DNA of 64,000 nucleotides, taken from Nostocales cyanobacterium HT-58-2. Lineage in GTDB: Bacteria > Cyanobacteriota > Cyanobacteriia > Cyanobacteriales > Nostocaceae. The stretch's first letter is position 1. The number at the start of each line of letters is the position of its first letter. A model generated the notes under the pieces. That model did no database searches. It was given only the letters and a program-made list of their open reading frames with translations, and was not told where the DNA came from. The stretch spans positions 1,427,001 through 1,491,000 of the forward strand of contig CP019636.1 of NCBI GenBank assembly GCA_002163975.1, read 5' to 3'. Position numbers and translations under genes: made by a program. Shown here piece after piece: positions 56,437 to 64,000 of this stretch.

Positions 56437-57306
56437 TTATTGTTGTTGTCTTGACTGTTGTCGTGACTGTTGTTGCTGTTGTTGCGGTGGTTGTGATTGT
56501 TGTTGCTGTTGTTGTGGTTGTGAGCGGTCTAGTCTTTCTTGTTTAAGAAATTCTAGAGGATTCAGGATACCTGCAATGATATCATCTGAAAACATGGATT
56601 GAGGGTTGCTAACAATTTTGAATGCTGAGTCGAAAAATGATATTGCTTGGTCTAATTCAACGTTGGATAGTAGCCTTGCCTGGTCTTGAAGACTCACACC
56701 GATTTTATCTAAAGTATAGGCGGCAACCAAACGAACAGATTGATCTGGGTCTTTCAAAGTTGCAATTAAGGAAGGAATCACACCACCTTCATTACCAAGA
56801 AAGCCGGAAGTAAAAGCACTAGCAAGGCGAAGCAAAGAACTGCTTCCCTGTAAAGACTCAATTAGGGCAGGTACAGTTGAAGTTGCTTTTTGGGCAATGT
56901 TTTGGGCAATGTTGTCCTCACCACGTGTAGAATTAGGAGTAATATTAGTGCTGACTTGTGAACGATTGTTACCACCTTGCAAAGCTTGAATCAAAGCAGG
57001 TACAGCAGCAGAAACCGCTTCTCTACCGATATTATTTAAAACAGAGCCAGAATTAAGATTACCTTGTGATCCATTGCCTTGTAAGGTCTGAATCAGAACG
57101 GGTATTGCTATTTGACCAAGAGTTGCTGCAGTGTTACCTGTGTTTTGCGGTTCCTCATTCAGGACTGACTGTTGCGCCCAAGCCGCACCAGTTGCTACTA
57201 AGGGCGAAGAAACGCACAACAAGGTTATTGCTATTTGAGAGGAGATTATGGCAGTCCGTCGAATTTTAGTAAAGAAATTTGGGGTTCTGTATTCTGTCAT
57301 TGCCAT
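56437..57306 (-). CDS. Exported HEAT-like repeat protein with Gln-rich tail
   Basis: The 289-residue protein has a basic N-terminus and a hydrophobic signal (AIISSQIAITLLCVSSPLVATGAAWA, cleavage after AWA). Repeats of the form VPALIQALQGG / VPALIESLQGS (about 65-160) and one clear HEAT unit PDQSVRLVAAYTLDKIG (about 184-200) follow. The last 30 residues are almost only Gln, Ser, Arg and Pro, coded by a CAA/CAG-rich microsatellite (56437-56525). HEAT repeats serve protein contacts. The tail length may vary between strains. Function is unknown; the export is inferred from the signal. Confidence 0.78.
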   Translation of the reverse strand: MAMTEYRTPNFFTKIRRTAIISSQIAITLLCVSSPLVATGAAWAQQSVLNEEPQNTGNTAATLGQIAIPVLIQTLQGNGSQGNLNSGSVLNNIGREAVSAAVPALIQALQGGNNRSQVSTNITPNSTRGEDNIAQNIAQKATSTVPALIESLQGSSSLLRLASAFTSGFLGNEGGVIPSLIATLKDPDQSVRLVAAYTLDKIGVSLQDQARLLSNVELDQAISFFDSAFKIVSNPQSMFSDDIIAGILNPLEFLKQERLDRSQPQQQQQQSQPPQQQQQQSRQQSRQQQ

Positions 57307-57487
57307 AGATTCTTAATAGATTTCTATAGATGTGTGAAGTTACGCAATACAAACCTTACCCTTTGTCAACAACAAAGGAAGTATTAGCTCCCATAACGGA
57401 GGTTTAGGGAATTTTTGCGTAAATTTCTATAATTTATAAATACAGCACCTGAAATGAGAATTTCGGAAGCGACGGCAATAACTTGAT

Positions 57488-59158
57488 TCAAGTTCCAGGT
57501 TTAAAATAATCTAAAAGGCGATCGCCTGAATCAGCACGAATCAAGGCGACAACTATGTCGGGTAAAGCTGTTAAACTGGGAAACACCAAATAGCGTGACT
57601 CCCAACGGGGGTGAAACTTGTCTTTATATGCATGCAAGCCTTGGAAATTGTAAAATCGCTCTAAATGCTTGTAAAGATAGTGTAATACCTTTTCTAATCG
57701 ACGTGACTCTTGAGTTGCACCCACTCCAGCAAGGGCGGAAAGACCAATATTAAAGCTATCGTAACCCCGTTCTTTGTAGTGCTGGAACATAGAAATAAAC
57801 AAAAAATCCATCGTTCCATTCTCCATAGAATTTCTATGCCGCATCATGTCATTAGTAACTTCATTGAGTTGATATTCTGACACAATGTTGGTAAAGGCAA
57901 TAATCTCACCGTAGGAAGACTGCACTGCAACGATTTCACATTCTCGTAAATAAGCTTCGTCAAACCAACCCAGAGAAAACTTTTTTTCTGAACCTTGCAC
58001 CAATTGTAGCCATTCATCACTCACCGATTTCAGCTGGTGCAACAACTCATCAGCGATTGGTGGTTGGTAAAATCTAACGTTGTACCCCAGCTTCGTCATA
58101 CGATTCACTGCAGTTCTGAGGTTTCTACCCGCTTTTCCTTGCAAGGTAAAGGCTTTGAGGTCAACAATCGCTTCTTCCCCAATCTTGAGAATCTGAAACC
58201 CAAGCGACTTGTAGAGGTCAATGTCATCGGGTAAAGTCTGATAGAATGCTGGATACCAATCGTTGCGTTGGCAAAACAACTGGAAACTCACAATGACCTC
58301 TTGACGGTCGTCAACAGGTCCAATGGGGTCACCTAGGGCGATCGCACCCCTTCCTCTAGGGACGTAAGCAATCACACTACAACCAGAAGGACTAAAAAAA
58401 TAACTTTTATCACTTAATAATGTAAACGCTGCCAAAGAAGAGCATCCATAGTTTTCTACGATTTCTCTTGCCTGCATTCGTTCTTTAAAAGTAGCAGAAT
58501 CACGTAGAAATACTGGTCGTAACAGCATCAAGAGTGCATAAGAAATGGTACTTGCTGCAATAATATAAATAGAATCAGCAAAAAATTCTCCAAATCGACT
58601 TTTGGGTTGCAGCCCTGCATTATCTTCTGTGAAGAACATAGATAACGTTTGCGCTATGGCTTCAACCCAATTAAAATTTTCCGAAAATTTTCCATCTAAC
58701 AAGTAAAATCCAATAGTTCCGTATGCCAGAGTAAACAGCAAAGCACCAATTAATACACGTGCTCCCTGTGCGATCGAAGGACGGTCTGATTTTGCTGTGA
58801 AGACATGACGCATTAAAAGTAATTGCATCAGCAGAACACCAGATAAAAGGCTTTCTTCATAGTCCAATCCTTTGATCAAGTGGCTGAGTATAGAAATAAT
58901 TAATAATGCAATAGTGAGCAACCAAGCAATTCGTTTGCGACGTAACAAATTCGTTGCAAGTGTCAGCAACACAAAGCCAGTCAACGCTGCAAATATGTGA
59001 CCACCAGCACGAATATCAAAGGGCAAAAACTGCCTCAACCAGTGATTTCGCTCATGCAGGTTAGGCGTCACGGCTGACACTAAGTTCACCACTCCGACTA
59101 AACCTGTAAAGATAGTTACACTCCAAAGTCCAATCCGAGTTCTTAATTCAATATTCAT
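57488..59158 (-). CDS. MprF-like aminoacyl-phosphatidylglycerol synthase (DUF2156)
   Basis: The 556-residue protein has an N-terminal membrane part with about six helices (residues 10-225). The C-terminal DUF2156 domain (about 235-545) has YGCSSLAAFTLLSDKSYFFS, VAYVPRGRGAIALGDPIGP-like text near residue 265, KAGRNLRTAVNRMTKLGYNVRF near 340, NEVTNDMMRHR and MDFLFISMFQHYKERGYDSFNIGLS near 450. This is the catalytic half of MprF, which transfers Lys or Ala from tRNA to phosphatidylglycerol. The N-terminal part is shorter than the MprF flippase. A separate flippase-type gene lies 2.4 kb away, on the opposite strand. The amino acid used cannot be told from sequence alone. Confidence 0.88.
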   Translation of the reverse strand: MNIELRTRIGLWSVTIFTGLVGVVNLVSAVTPNLHERNHWLRQFLPFDIRAGGHIFAALTGFVLLTLATNLLRRKRIAWLLTIALLIISILSHLIKGLDYEESLLSGVLLMQLLLMRHVFTAKSDRPSIAQGARVLIGALLFTLAYGTIGFYLLDGKFSENFNWVEAIAQTLSMFFTEDNAGLQPKSRFGEFFADSIYIIAASTISYALLMLLRPVFLRDSATFKERMQAREIVENYGCSSLAAFTLLSDKSYFFSPSGCSVIAYVPRGRGAIALGDPIGPVDDRQEVIVSFQLFCQRNDWYPAFYQTLPDDIDLYKSLGFQILKIGEEAIVDLKAFTLQGKAGRNLRTAVNRMTKLGYNVRFYQPPIADELLHQLKSVSDEWLQLVQGSEKKFSLGWFDEAYLRECEIVAVQSSYGEIIAFTNIVSEYQLNEVTNDMMRHRNSMENGTMDFLFISMFQHYKERGYDSFNIGLSALAGVGATQESRRLEKVLHYLYKHLERFYNFQGLHAYKDKFHPRWESRYLVFPSLTALPDIVVALIRADSGDRLLDYFKPGT

Positions 59159-59276
59159 TAGTCGTTATGAATGGTTAATTATTGGTAGTAGCCGATACTT
59201 CTTGGTAATTAATATTCACCAAAGGTGTGAAGGCATACTCCTAAGGTTAATTATTAATGAAATTGTTTCCTAAAAA

Positions 59277-60185
59277 CTATTTACTAAGCATTGCTTTTTT
59301 AAACTGTATTCCCACATAAGAGAGTGAATCTTTAAGATGCTTGTGGAAGTAATTCCATCCTATATCTGGACCTGACAAACCATGCCCTCCTGGAAAGGCA
59401 TAAAAAACATTCTCTATGCCTAACTTGTTTAACGTTTTGTGGAAGGCTTTAGTAGAAGCCAGTAAATTAGAGTCACCCTCACCAGCATCAAGATAGATGC
59501 GTAGTTGCTTTCTCTCTTGAATTGGTAACTGTTGAACAATGTATTGCGGGCTATTTTGCGGACCGCTGTTATCTGTAAAATACCCACTATGGCTAAATAA
59601 AATTTTGAAGTTTTGGAGATAGCGTAACCCAATATTGAATGCACCCCATCCCCCAGAAGATAGACCTCCTAATGCCCAAAACTTTGGATTTTTTAATATG
59701 TGGTATCGTGATTTGACGACTTGTACTAATTCTGAACCGATCAAGGTTCCTAACTTACCATTAGGTCCATCATAATAATCGGGGTCAAATAAAGGACTCG
59801 AACCCCGTTTATCATTTCCATCTGGTGTAATCACGATAGAAGGTGGGAGTTTGTAACTTTTATAGAGTTCATGTAATACGTTTAAGACTGCGTATTTATC
59901 CACATAAGCACGAGCATCATCGTGACCACCATGTAGTAAAAATATGACAGGATAGGGCTTTTGAGAATTTTTATCGTAACCTGGGGGAAAAATGACACCA
60001 TATAGCCGTTGTGTACCCATTGCTTGACTGTAAAAAGCTTCTAATTGAAACTTCAACCCAGTATTCGTTTGTTTTTGAGGTGGATCTAGCTGTGGTGCAC
60101 CCAAAATAAAGACATACCAGTAGCCTATAGCAGTCAGGATTGTAAGCGTACCTGCAATACCAACTAAGACTTTAGATAATTTCAT
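59277..60185 (-). CDS. Esterase-D/Fes-type alpha/beta hydrolase, copy 2
   Basis: The 302-residue protein starts with a membrane anchor or signal (VLVGIAGTLTILTAIGYWYVF) and then the putative-esterase fold. It has YGVIFPPGYDKN, PVIFLLHGGHDDARAY, VITPDGNDKRGSSP, the nucleophile elbow GGLSSGGWGAFNIGL near residue 173 and the likely catalytic His in FPGGHGLSGPD near 267. It is about 40-50% identical by eye to the neighbour upstream, whose stop codon overlaps its start (ATGA), so the two are a tandem duplication in one operon. It is probably membrane-anchored and faces the periplasm. The substrate ester is unknown. Confidence 0.85.
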   Translation of the reverse strand: MKLSKVLVGIAGTLTILTAIGYWYVFILGAPQLDPPQKQTNTGLKFQLEAFYSQAMGTQRLYGVIFPPGYDKNSQKPYPVIFLLHGGHDDARAYVDKYAVLNVLHELYKSYKLPPSIVITPDGNDKRGSSPLFDPDYYDGPNGKLGTLIGSELVQVVKSRYHILKNPKFWALGGLSSGGWGAFNIGLRYLQNFKILFSHSGYFTDNSGPQNSPQYIVQQLPIQERKQLRIYLDAGEGDSNLLASTKAFHKTLNKLGIENVFYAFPGGHGLSGPDIGWNYFHKHLKDSLSYVGIQFKKAMLSK

Positions 60186-61141
60186 GGCTTATCAAAACCC
60201 AAATTATCTGCTGCGTGTGCTATTTGCGAGATTTTAAATTGTTCTCCTACAAATGTTAGCGAATCTGCCAGATGTGTGCGCCAGTAACTCCAGGTATGAC
60301 TACCAGGAAACTGACGAAACATATTATAAATTTTCATTTGGCCGAGAACTTCACTAAATTGCTGGGCTTCTTTAAGTTCTTCAATATCCTCCTTGCCAGA
60401 ATCCAAGTAAATTTTCAATCGTTTTTTATCTTGAGGTGAAATAGTTTTGATATAGGTGATTGGGCTATTGTCAGGTCCACTCTTATCTTTAAAGTAACCG
60501 CTATGACTAAATAAAATTGAAAAGTGATTCAAGTTATGCAATCCTACATTCATTGCACCCCAACCTCCAGAAGATAATCCTCCTATTGCCCAAAAATCTG
60601 GATTAGGGAGTGTACGGTAACGCTTTTGCACAACTTTGACTAATTCCTCACCAACTGCTGTAGACACTTTACCATTAGGACCATCAATATATTCAGGGTC
60701 CCAGTAGCGGCTAGAACCACGTTTATCATTACCATCTGGTGTGATGACAATACTAGGTGGTAACTTTGAAGCTGCATAAAGTTGTTCCAGGACTGTTAAA
60801 GCATTTCCCTTTTTCTTTTCAAACCAATCCTTATGATTTCCGTGTCCGCCGTGGAGAAGAAAGATAACTGGATAGCGTTGATTTAGGTTTTGCTCATAGC
60901 CGGGAGGTAAAGCAACGCCATAAGTGCGACTTCCACCCATAACTTGGCTATTGTAAGTTTCGGTTGTATAAGTCAGAGGGGTAGCTAAGTCGCTAACACT
61001 TGGTTGTGGCGGTAGCACAGAAGCAGGGTTTTGTGGATGCATCTGTGGTGTCTGTGCATATACATTTTTTATGGAATGACAGCTACATACACTAAGCAGC
61101 GAAACTAGCAGTATTATTTTAAAGTTAAAGTAGTTCATCAA
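60182..61141 (-). CDS. Esterase-D/Fes-type alpha/beta hydrolase, copy 1
   Basis: The 319-residue protein has a signal with a lipobox-like end (ILLVSLLSVCSC|H) and then the same fold. It has YGVALPPGYEQNLN, PVIFLLHGGHGNHKDW, VITPDGNDKRGSSRYWDPE, GGLSSGGWGAMNVGL near residue 195 and the His in FPGSHTWSYWRTHL near 284. The Ser-Asp-His triad is therefore present in both copies. It is exported. Its stop overlaps the start of copy 2 by 4 bp. The pair lies between the MprF-like synthase and the divergent flippase-type gene. Confidence 0.85.
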   Translation of the reverse strand: MMNYFNFKIILLVSLLSVCSCHSIKNVYAQTPQMHPQNPASVLPPQPSVSDLATPLTYTTETYNSQVMGGSRTYGVALPPGYEQNLNQRYPVIFLLHGGHGNHKDWFEKKKGNALTVLEQLYAASKLPPSIVITPDGNDKRGSSRYWDPEYIDGPNGKVSTAVGEELVKVVQKRYRTLPNPDFWAIGGLSSGGWGAMNVGLHNLNHFSILFSHSGYFKDKSGPDNSPITYIKTISPQDKKRLKIYLDSGKEDIEELKEAQQFSEVLGQMKIYNMFRQFPGSHTWSYWRTHLADSLTFVGEQFKISQIAHAADNLGFDKP

Positions 61142-61196
61142 GAATATCCATTAATAGTAATGAAATGTAAGATGCAAATTTTGATGAGTGAACGCC

Positions 61197-61328
61197 TATA
61201 GCAGTCCTATTTGATAAATCAAAGAGGAGTAACCGCCAACACACCAAGAACGCTAACGCAAGTGCATCTGATGACAGGAGAAGAAAAGAGAGAACACAGA
61301 GTTTCACGAATCATTTAGGATTGCTATA
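61197..61328. repeat. MITE-like element, about 132 bp
   Basis: The ends TATAGCAGTCCTATTTGAT and, inverted, TATAGCAATCCTAAATGAT match at 16 of 19 positions. It fills the spacer upstream of the flippase-type gene. No target duplication is clear. The end word TATAGCAATCCTAAATGA is common in Nostoc-type genomes. Confidence 0.6.
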
Positions 61329-61523
61329 TAGTCAACTATTATTAGTTGTAAAAACTAGTTGAAGAGCTAACTATGAGTCAATTTTCTTTCCACTAGTAAG
61401 TGAATGCAATCTAAAGCTTAAGCCAAAGATGTGACGATTCTATGTCAAGACAATGGAAATTTTGCGAATGCTGAGTCATTAGTCAGTCGCTATGAGTTAT
61501 TCTCGCTATCTCCCCCTTGCACT

Positions 61524-62471
61524 ATGCTTCAAAAACTCCGACTCAATTTCAGTTCGTTGTTTGGCTTGCTGCTTCTGGTACTTTCTATATGGGCTATAAG
61601 TCACGAGCTACGTGAGTATAATTATTATGATGTCTTGCAATCATTAGCCACAATCCCTAAAAGTCGCTTAAGCTGGTCAATCTGGTTAACAGCCTTGGGC
61701 TATTTGGTGATGATAGGGTACGATATCTTAGGCTTTAGTTACATTGGTCGTTCCCTTGGTTGGAAAAAGGTTGCTTTCACTAACTTTATTAGCTCTACTT
61801 TCAGCAATACCATAGGTTTACCTTTGCTAACTGGTAGCGCTATCCGTTATCGTTTTTACTCGTCTTGGGGAGTTTCAGCGCTTTCCATTGCTCAAGTGAT
61901 TGCATTTGCCAATTTTACTTTTTGGTTAGGACTTTTTGCACTTGCCGGAGTTATTTTTTTAACAAACCCCCTCAAAATCCCTACTCAACTTCATTTGCCT
62001 TTTTCAACAGTACGTCCTATCGGTGTTATTTTCCTGATAGTGGTTGCTGTCTATTTGTTAGGAAGCCTCTTCATTAAACAACCTCTAGCTATTCGCTCTC
62101 ATGAGTTTCGCTTTCCTACTTTCAAAATATCGTTAGGGCAAATAGCAATTTCTGGCTTTGACTGGATTTTAGCTGCGATGGTTCTTTATATCTTGCTTCC
62201 TGCCAATACACCGATAGCTTATTTAGACTTTTTGGGTATATACTTACTAGCAATGTTTGCAGGTGTTGTGAGTAATGTCCCAGGTGGATTAGGAGTCTTT
62301 GAGACTGTTATTTTACTTATTCTGTCTGCTAAAATGTCTGCCGCAGCAGTTTTAGGAGCAATGCTGGCGTATAGAGGCGTTTACTACTTTTTGCCTACGC
62401 TTATAGCCGCTGGTTTGCTAGGATTATACGAGTTGAAGTACGGTACTCGAAAAATTATCAAAAAAATGTAA
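61524..62471 (+). CDS. LPG-synthase-TM (UPF0104/YbhN-type) flippase-like protein
   Basis: From the ATG at 61524 the product is about 315 residues with eight or nine membrane helices. The LPG_synthase_TM signature is present: IGRSLGWKKVAFTNFISSTFSNTIGLPLLTGSAIRYRFYSSWG (about 70-112, quoted here only as position and theme), then ANFTFWLGL, and GVVSNVPGGLGVFETVILLIL near residue 250. In MprF this domain flips the aminoacyl lipid to the outer leaflet. Here it is a separate gene, 130 bp beyond a MITE and divergent from the esterase-synthase unit. The frame is open 31 codons further upstream, without a conserved part. Confidence 0.85.
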   Translation: MLQKLRLNFSSLFGLLLLVLSIWAISHELREYNYYDVLQSLATIPKSRLSWSIWLTALGYLVMIGYDILGFSYIGRSLGWKKVAFTNFISSTFSNTIGLPLLTGSAIRYRFYSSWGVSALSIAQVIAFANFTFWLGLFALAGVIFLTNPLKIPTQLHLPFSTVRPIGVIFLIVVAVYLLGSLFIKQPLAIRSHEFRFPTFKISLGQIAISGFDWILAAMVLYILLPANTPIAYLDFLGIYLLAMFAGVVSNVPGGLGVFETVILLILSAKMSAAAVLGAMLAYRGVYYFLPTLIAAGLLGLYELKYGTRKIIKKM

Positions 62472-62517
62472 GAAGAATTCATCAACCTGAAACTCAGAAG
62501 TCAGCACTCAGCAATAT

Positions 62518-63271
62518 GGCGTTGCTGAATAGTAATGATAGATTTGACAGAATGGGGATATGAAGTGTCCTCAATGTTATTCCTCTCAAACCACAAAAAA
62601 TGGGCATCGTCGAGGTAGGCAGTGCTACAAGTGTAAGCAATGTGGTCGGCAATTCCTCGAAACTGGTCGCCGTTGGCGTTACGCAAATGATGTCAAGCAA
62701 TTATGTATCAAAATGTATCTCAATGGTATGGGTCTGCGTGGCATCGAACGAGTCACCGAGATTCACCACACCACAGTCATGCATTGGATTCGCGAAGCTG
62801 GAGTCCAACTCCCAGATGCCCCAGAAGCTGAAGAAATCCCAGAAGTTGCTGACCTTGATGAGCTACAAACCTTTATTGGCAACAAGCGCAATAAGTTTTG
62901 GATTTGGAGTGCTGTCAATCATCAACAAGCTGGAATTCTCGCATAGGTCATCGGCGACCGTAGCGCCAAAACCTTTGAACCTTTGTGGCTAGTCGTTAAA
63001 TGTTGGCACTGTTTCTTCTACATCACCGATGGCTGGAAGGTATATCCTATCTTTATTGACTCAGGTGAGCAAATTGTCAGCAAGACTTACATGACACGAA
63101 TTGAAGGGGAGAACACGCGTCTGCGGCATTACCTAGCAAGACTACATCGTTCGACCTTATGCTACTCCAAATCCCTAGAGATGCTCAAGTGTTCACTCCG
63201 CTTGCTGCTCCATTATTTGAAATATCACATAGTTCCGCTCCCACTTTAAATCATTACCTTTCAGCAACGCC
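62518..63271 (+). mobile_element. IS1-family insertion sequence, 754 bp
   Basis: The ends are 22-bp inverted repeats, GGCGTTGCTGAATAGTAATG at left and the same with AAGG in place of ATAG at right (20 of 22 match). The element encloses one IS1-type transposase frame broken by a stop codon. A clear target duplication is not visible, although both flanks contain AATAT. It lies directly after the flippase-type gene. Confidence 0.8.
62560..63249 (+). pseudogene. IS1-family transposase with one in-frame stop
   Basis: The 229-codon frame begins with a zinc ribbon (CPQCYSSQTTKNG, CYKCKQCGRQF), then a helix-turn-helix (GLRGIERVTEIHHTTVMHW) and the DDE part (ITDGWKVYP; ENTRLRHYLARLHRSTLCYS). A TAG at 62944-62946 interrupts it. 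The frame goes on in phase to the TAA at 63247. Upstream of the TAG the product is 128 residues without the second Asp. A point mutation has therefore probably inactivated it, unless the stop is read through. Confidence 0.8.
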
Positions 63272-63356
63272 TAATATTTCTATACTAGAGTCTACACGGG
63301 AGGAATCAGCACAGGTTTAGTGATGGCATAAATGTTTATCCTAAAAATAAACTCCC

Positions 63357-63556
63357 ATGCCCCGTCAACCTCGTCAAATAAAACCTGATTACTGTTACCA
63401 CATTACTACCCGTTGCAATAACCGCGAATTTAAACTGAGTCGCCGGGAATGCCGGGAGGTGTTTCTCTACGCTATCAAAAAAGCTTTCGATAAATTCAAA
63501 TTTAAGCTTTATGCTTTGTGCATAATGTCGAATCATGTTCACTATTTCTTGTTTAA
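63357..63556 (+). pseudogene. Truncated IS200-like/REP-associated HUH transposase
   Basis: The first 66 codons read as a Y1/TnpA-REP transposase: HITTRCNNREFKLSRRECRE, then ALCIMSNHVHYFL, the HVH being the HUH motif. After that the frame leaves the family and runs into the end of the neighbouring hydrolase gene. The catalytic Tyr region is lost. It is a 5' fragment, truncated where it meets the hydrolase 3' end. Confidence 0.7.
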
Positions 63557-64000
63557 CAGGGCATTGGTAGATGCAAACGATCGCACCAGTTCAAGGTTTA
63601 TCGGGGACTGACTGATAGACTTGGCGTAAGAAGCACTCAGGTAAAAACGGTAATCTGGTTGATTGGCAATGTGGGTTTCAAAGAACGCAACACTCAGAAC
63701 TTTTGCATAAGAGTGAGCGATCGCCGGATTGGGGCCAATAAACTCTGGTGGAACGGGCAGCACTCCGCGTCCTGAATCCGTTTTAAGCAGCGAAAAGTGA
63801 GTTGCTTTGTCCATTAATACCAAATATTTATCGGATGCCGTTAGCCAGCTAAAGGGGCGAATTTGTTCGGGGACTGCCGGAGCAAAGATATCATCACTTC
63901 CTGAAACCAACATCACCGGGATTTTAATTTGCTCTAATCCCGACTGCCCAAATACGGTACTATCGAGGGGATTCATGGCAATCACAGCTTTGATGCGATC
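63542..64000 (-). CDS. Alpha/beta hydrolase, C-terminal part (gene runs off the window)
   Basis: The frame is open to the right edge (DRIKAVIAMNPLDS...), so the N-terminus and the nucleophile elbow are outside. Visible are PVMLVSGSDDIFAPAVPEQ (catalytic Asp region near the SGSDD word), KATHFSLL (catalytic His) and the end LVRSFASTNALLNKK. The layout fits the larger cyanobacterial alpha/beta hydrolases, some with a DUF1400 N-terminus. The substrate is not predictable. The last 15 bp overlap the truncated transposase frame. Confidence 0.75.
   Translation of the reverse strand, partial: DRIKAVIAMNPLDSTVFGQSGLEQIKIPVMLVSGSDDIFAPAVPEQIRPFSWLTASDKYLVLMDKATHFSLLKTDSGRGVLPVPPEFIGPNPAIAHSYAKVLSVAFFETHIANQPDYRFYLSASYAKSISQSPINLELVRSFASTNALLNKK

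Overview
The window looks like chromosome of a filamentous, probably heterocyst-forming cyanobacterium (Nostocales; Scytonema/Tolypothrix/Nostoc-like). The signs are frequent GCGATCGC (HIP1-type) octamers, many palindromic intergenic repeats and MITE-like elements, and genes typical of the group: an AgrE-type arginine dihydrolase/ornithine cyclodeaminase, NTRC, DevB/DevC exporter proteins, DUF4278, DUF4327-like and DUF3124 proteins, and a tRNA-Ile(CAU). It is mostly housekeeping and cyanobacterial-core gene content with scattered decayed mobile DNA. There is no CRISPR array, rRNA, prophage or large biosynthetic cluster.

Layout. 0-2 kb: the start of an unidentified leftward gene, a DUF4278 protein, and a decayed IS630-type transposase split by two MITE-like insertions. 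2-8.4 kb: a LYS20-type homocitrate synthase, an AbrB-type membrane protein overlapping it tail to tail, a ParM/StbA actin-like ATPase with a small coiled-coil partner, a DedA protein and a Gfo/Idh/MocA oxidoreductase. 8.8-15.5 kb: queC, a CNNM/CBS (CorC/HlyC) membrane protein, a small anchored protein, tRNA-Ile(CAU), pyrE, thiC with a TPP riboswitch, and a pseudouridine synthase. 16-21.9 kb: a zinc-ribbon PP2C phosphatase and a zinc-ribbon FHA Ser/Thr kinase, probably an antagonistic pair, then small conserved proteins. 21.9-26.1 kb: type IV pilin, a TPR/O-GlcNAc-transferase-like protein and a frameshifted GT4 glycosyltransferase, all leftward. 26.6-31.5 kb: NTRC, a small gene with two tandem structured repeats in its leader, an orphan OppC-like permease, a ROK kinase and an internally duplicated small protein.

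31.9-42.2 kb: pyrG, an N-acetylmuramoyl-L-alanine amidase, a C-lectin/VCBS-repeat protein, a WecG/TagA glycosyltransferase, a DUF2085 protein, and agrE behind a perfect GTA-N8-TAC NtcA-type box. 42.6-46.3 kb: a TetR regulator with an extra C-terminal ribbon-helix-helix-like segment, divergent from devB-devC, with a nested dyad operator between them; no devA ATPase follows. 46.7-56.3 kb: RNase D-like exonuclease, TPR lipoprotein, ActP/DUF485 pair, SulP transporter, TrkA-like protein, DUF3124 lipoprotein and a CPA1 antiporter. 56.4-62.5 kb: a HEAT-like exported protein with a Gln-rich tail, then a locus holding the two halves of an MprF-like aminoacyl-lipid system (a DUF2156 synthase with its own membrane part, and a separate LPG-synthase-TM flippase-like protein) around two tandem esterases. 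62.5-64 kb: an IS1-family element with an in-frame stop, a truncated IS200-like/REP transposase, and the 3' part of an alpha/beta hydrolase.

The most interesting unexplained signals are the covarying tandem hairpins at 28.3 kb, the split-MprF/esterase locus, the pilin-OGT-GT cluster, the TetR-RHH fusion with its operator, the NtcA box at agrE, and the nested insertions in the IS630 relic. All calls come from reading the sequence; no database search was run.
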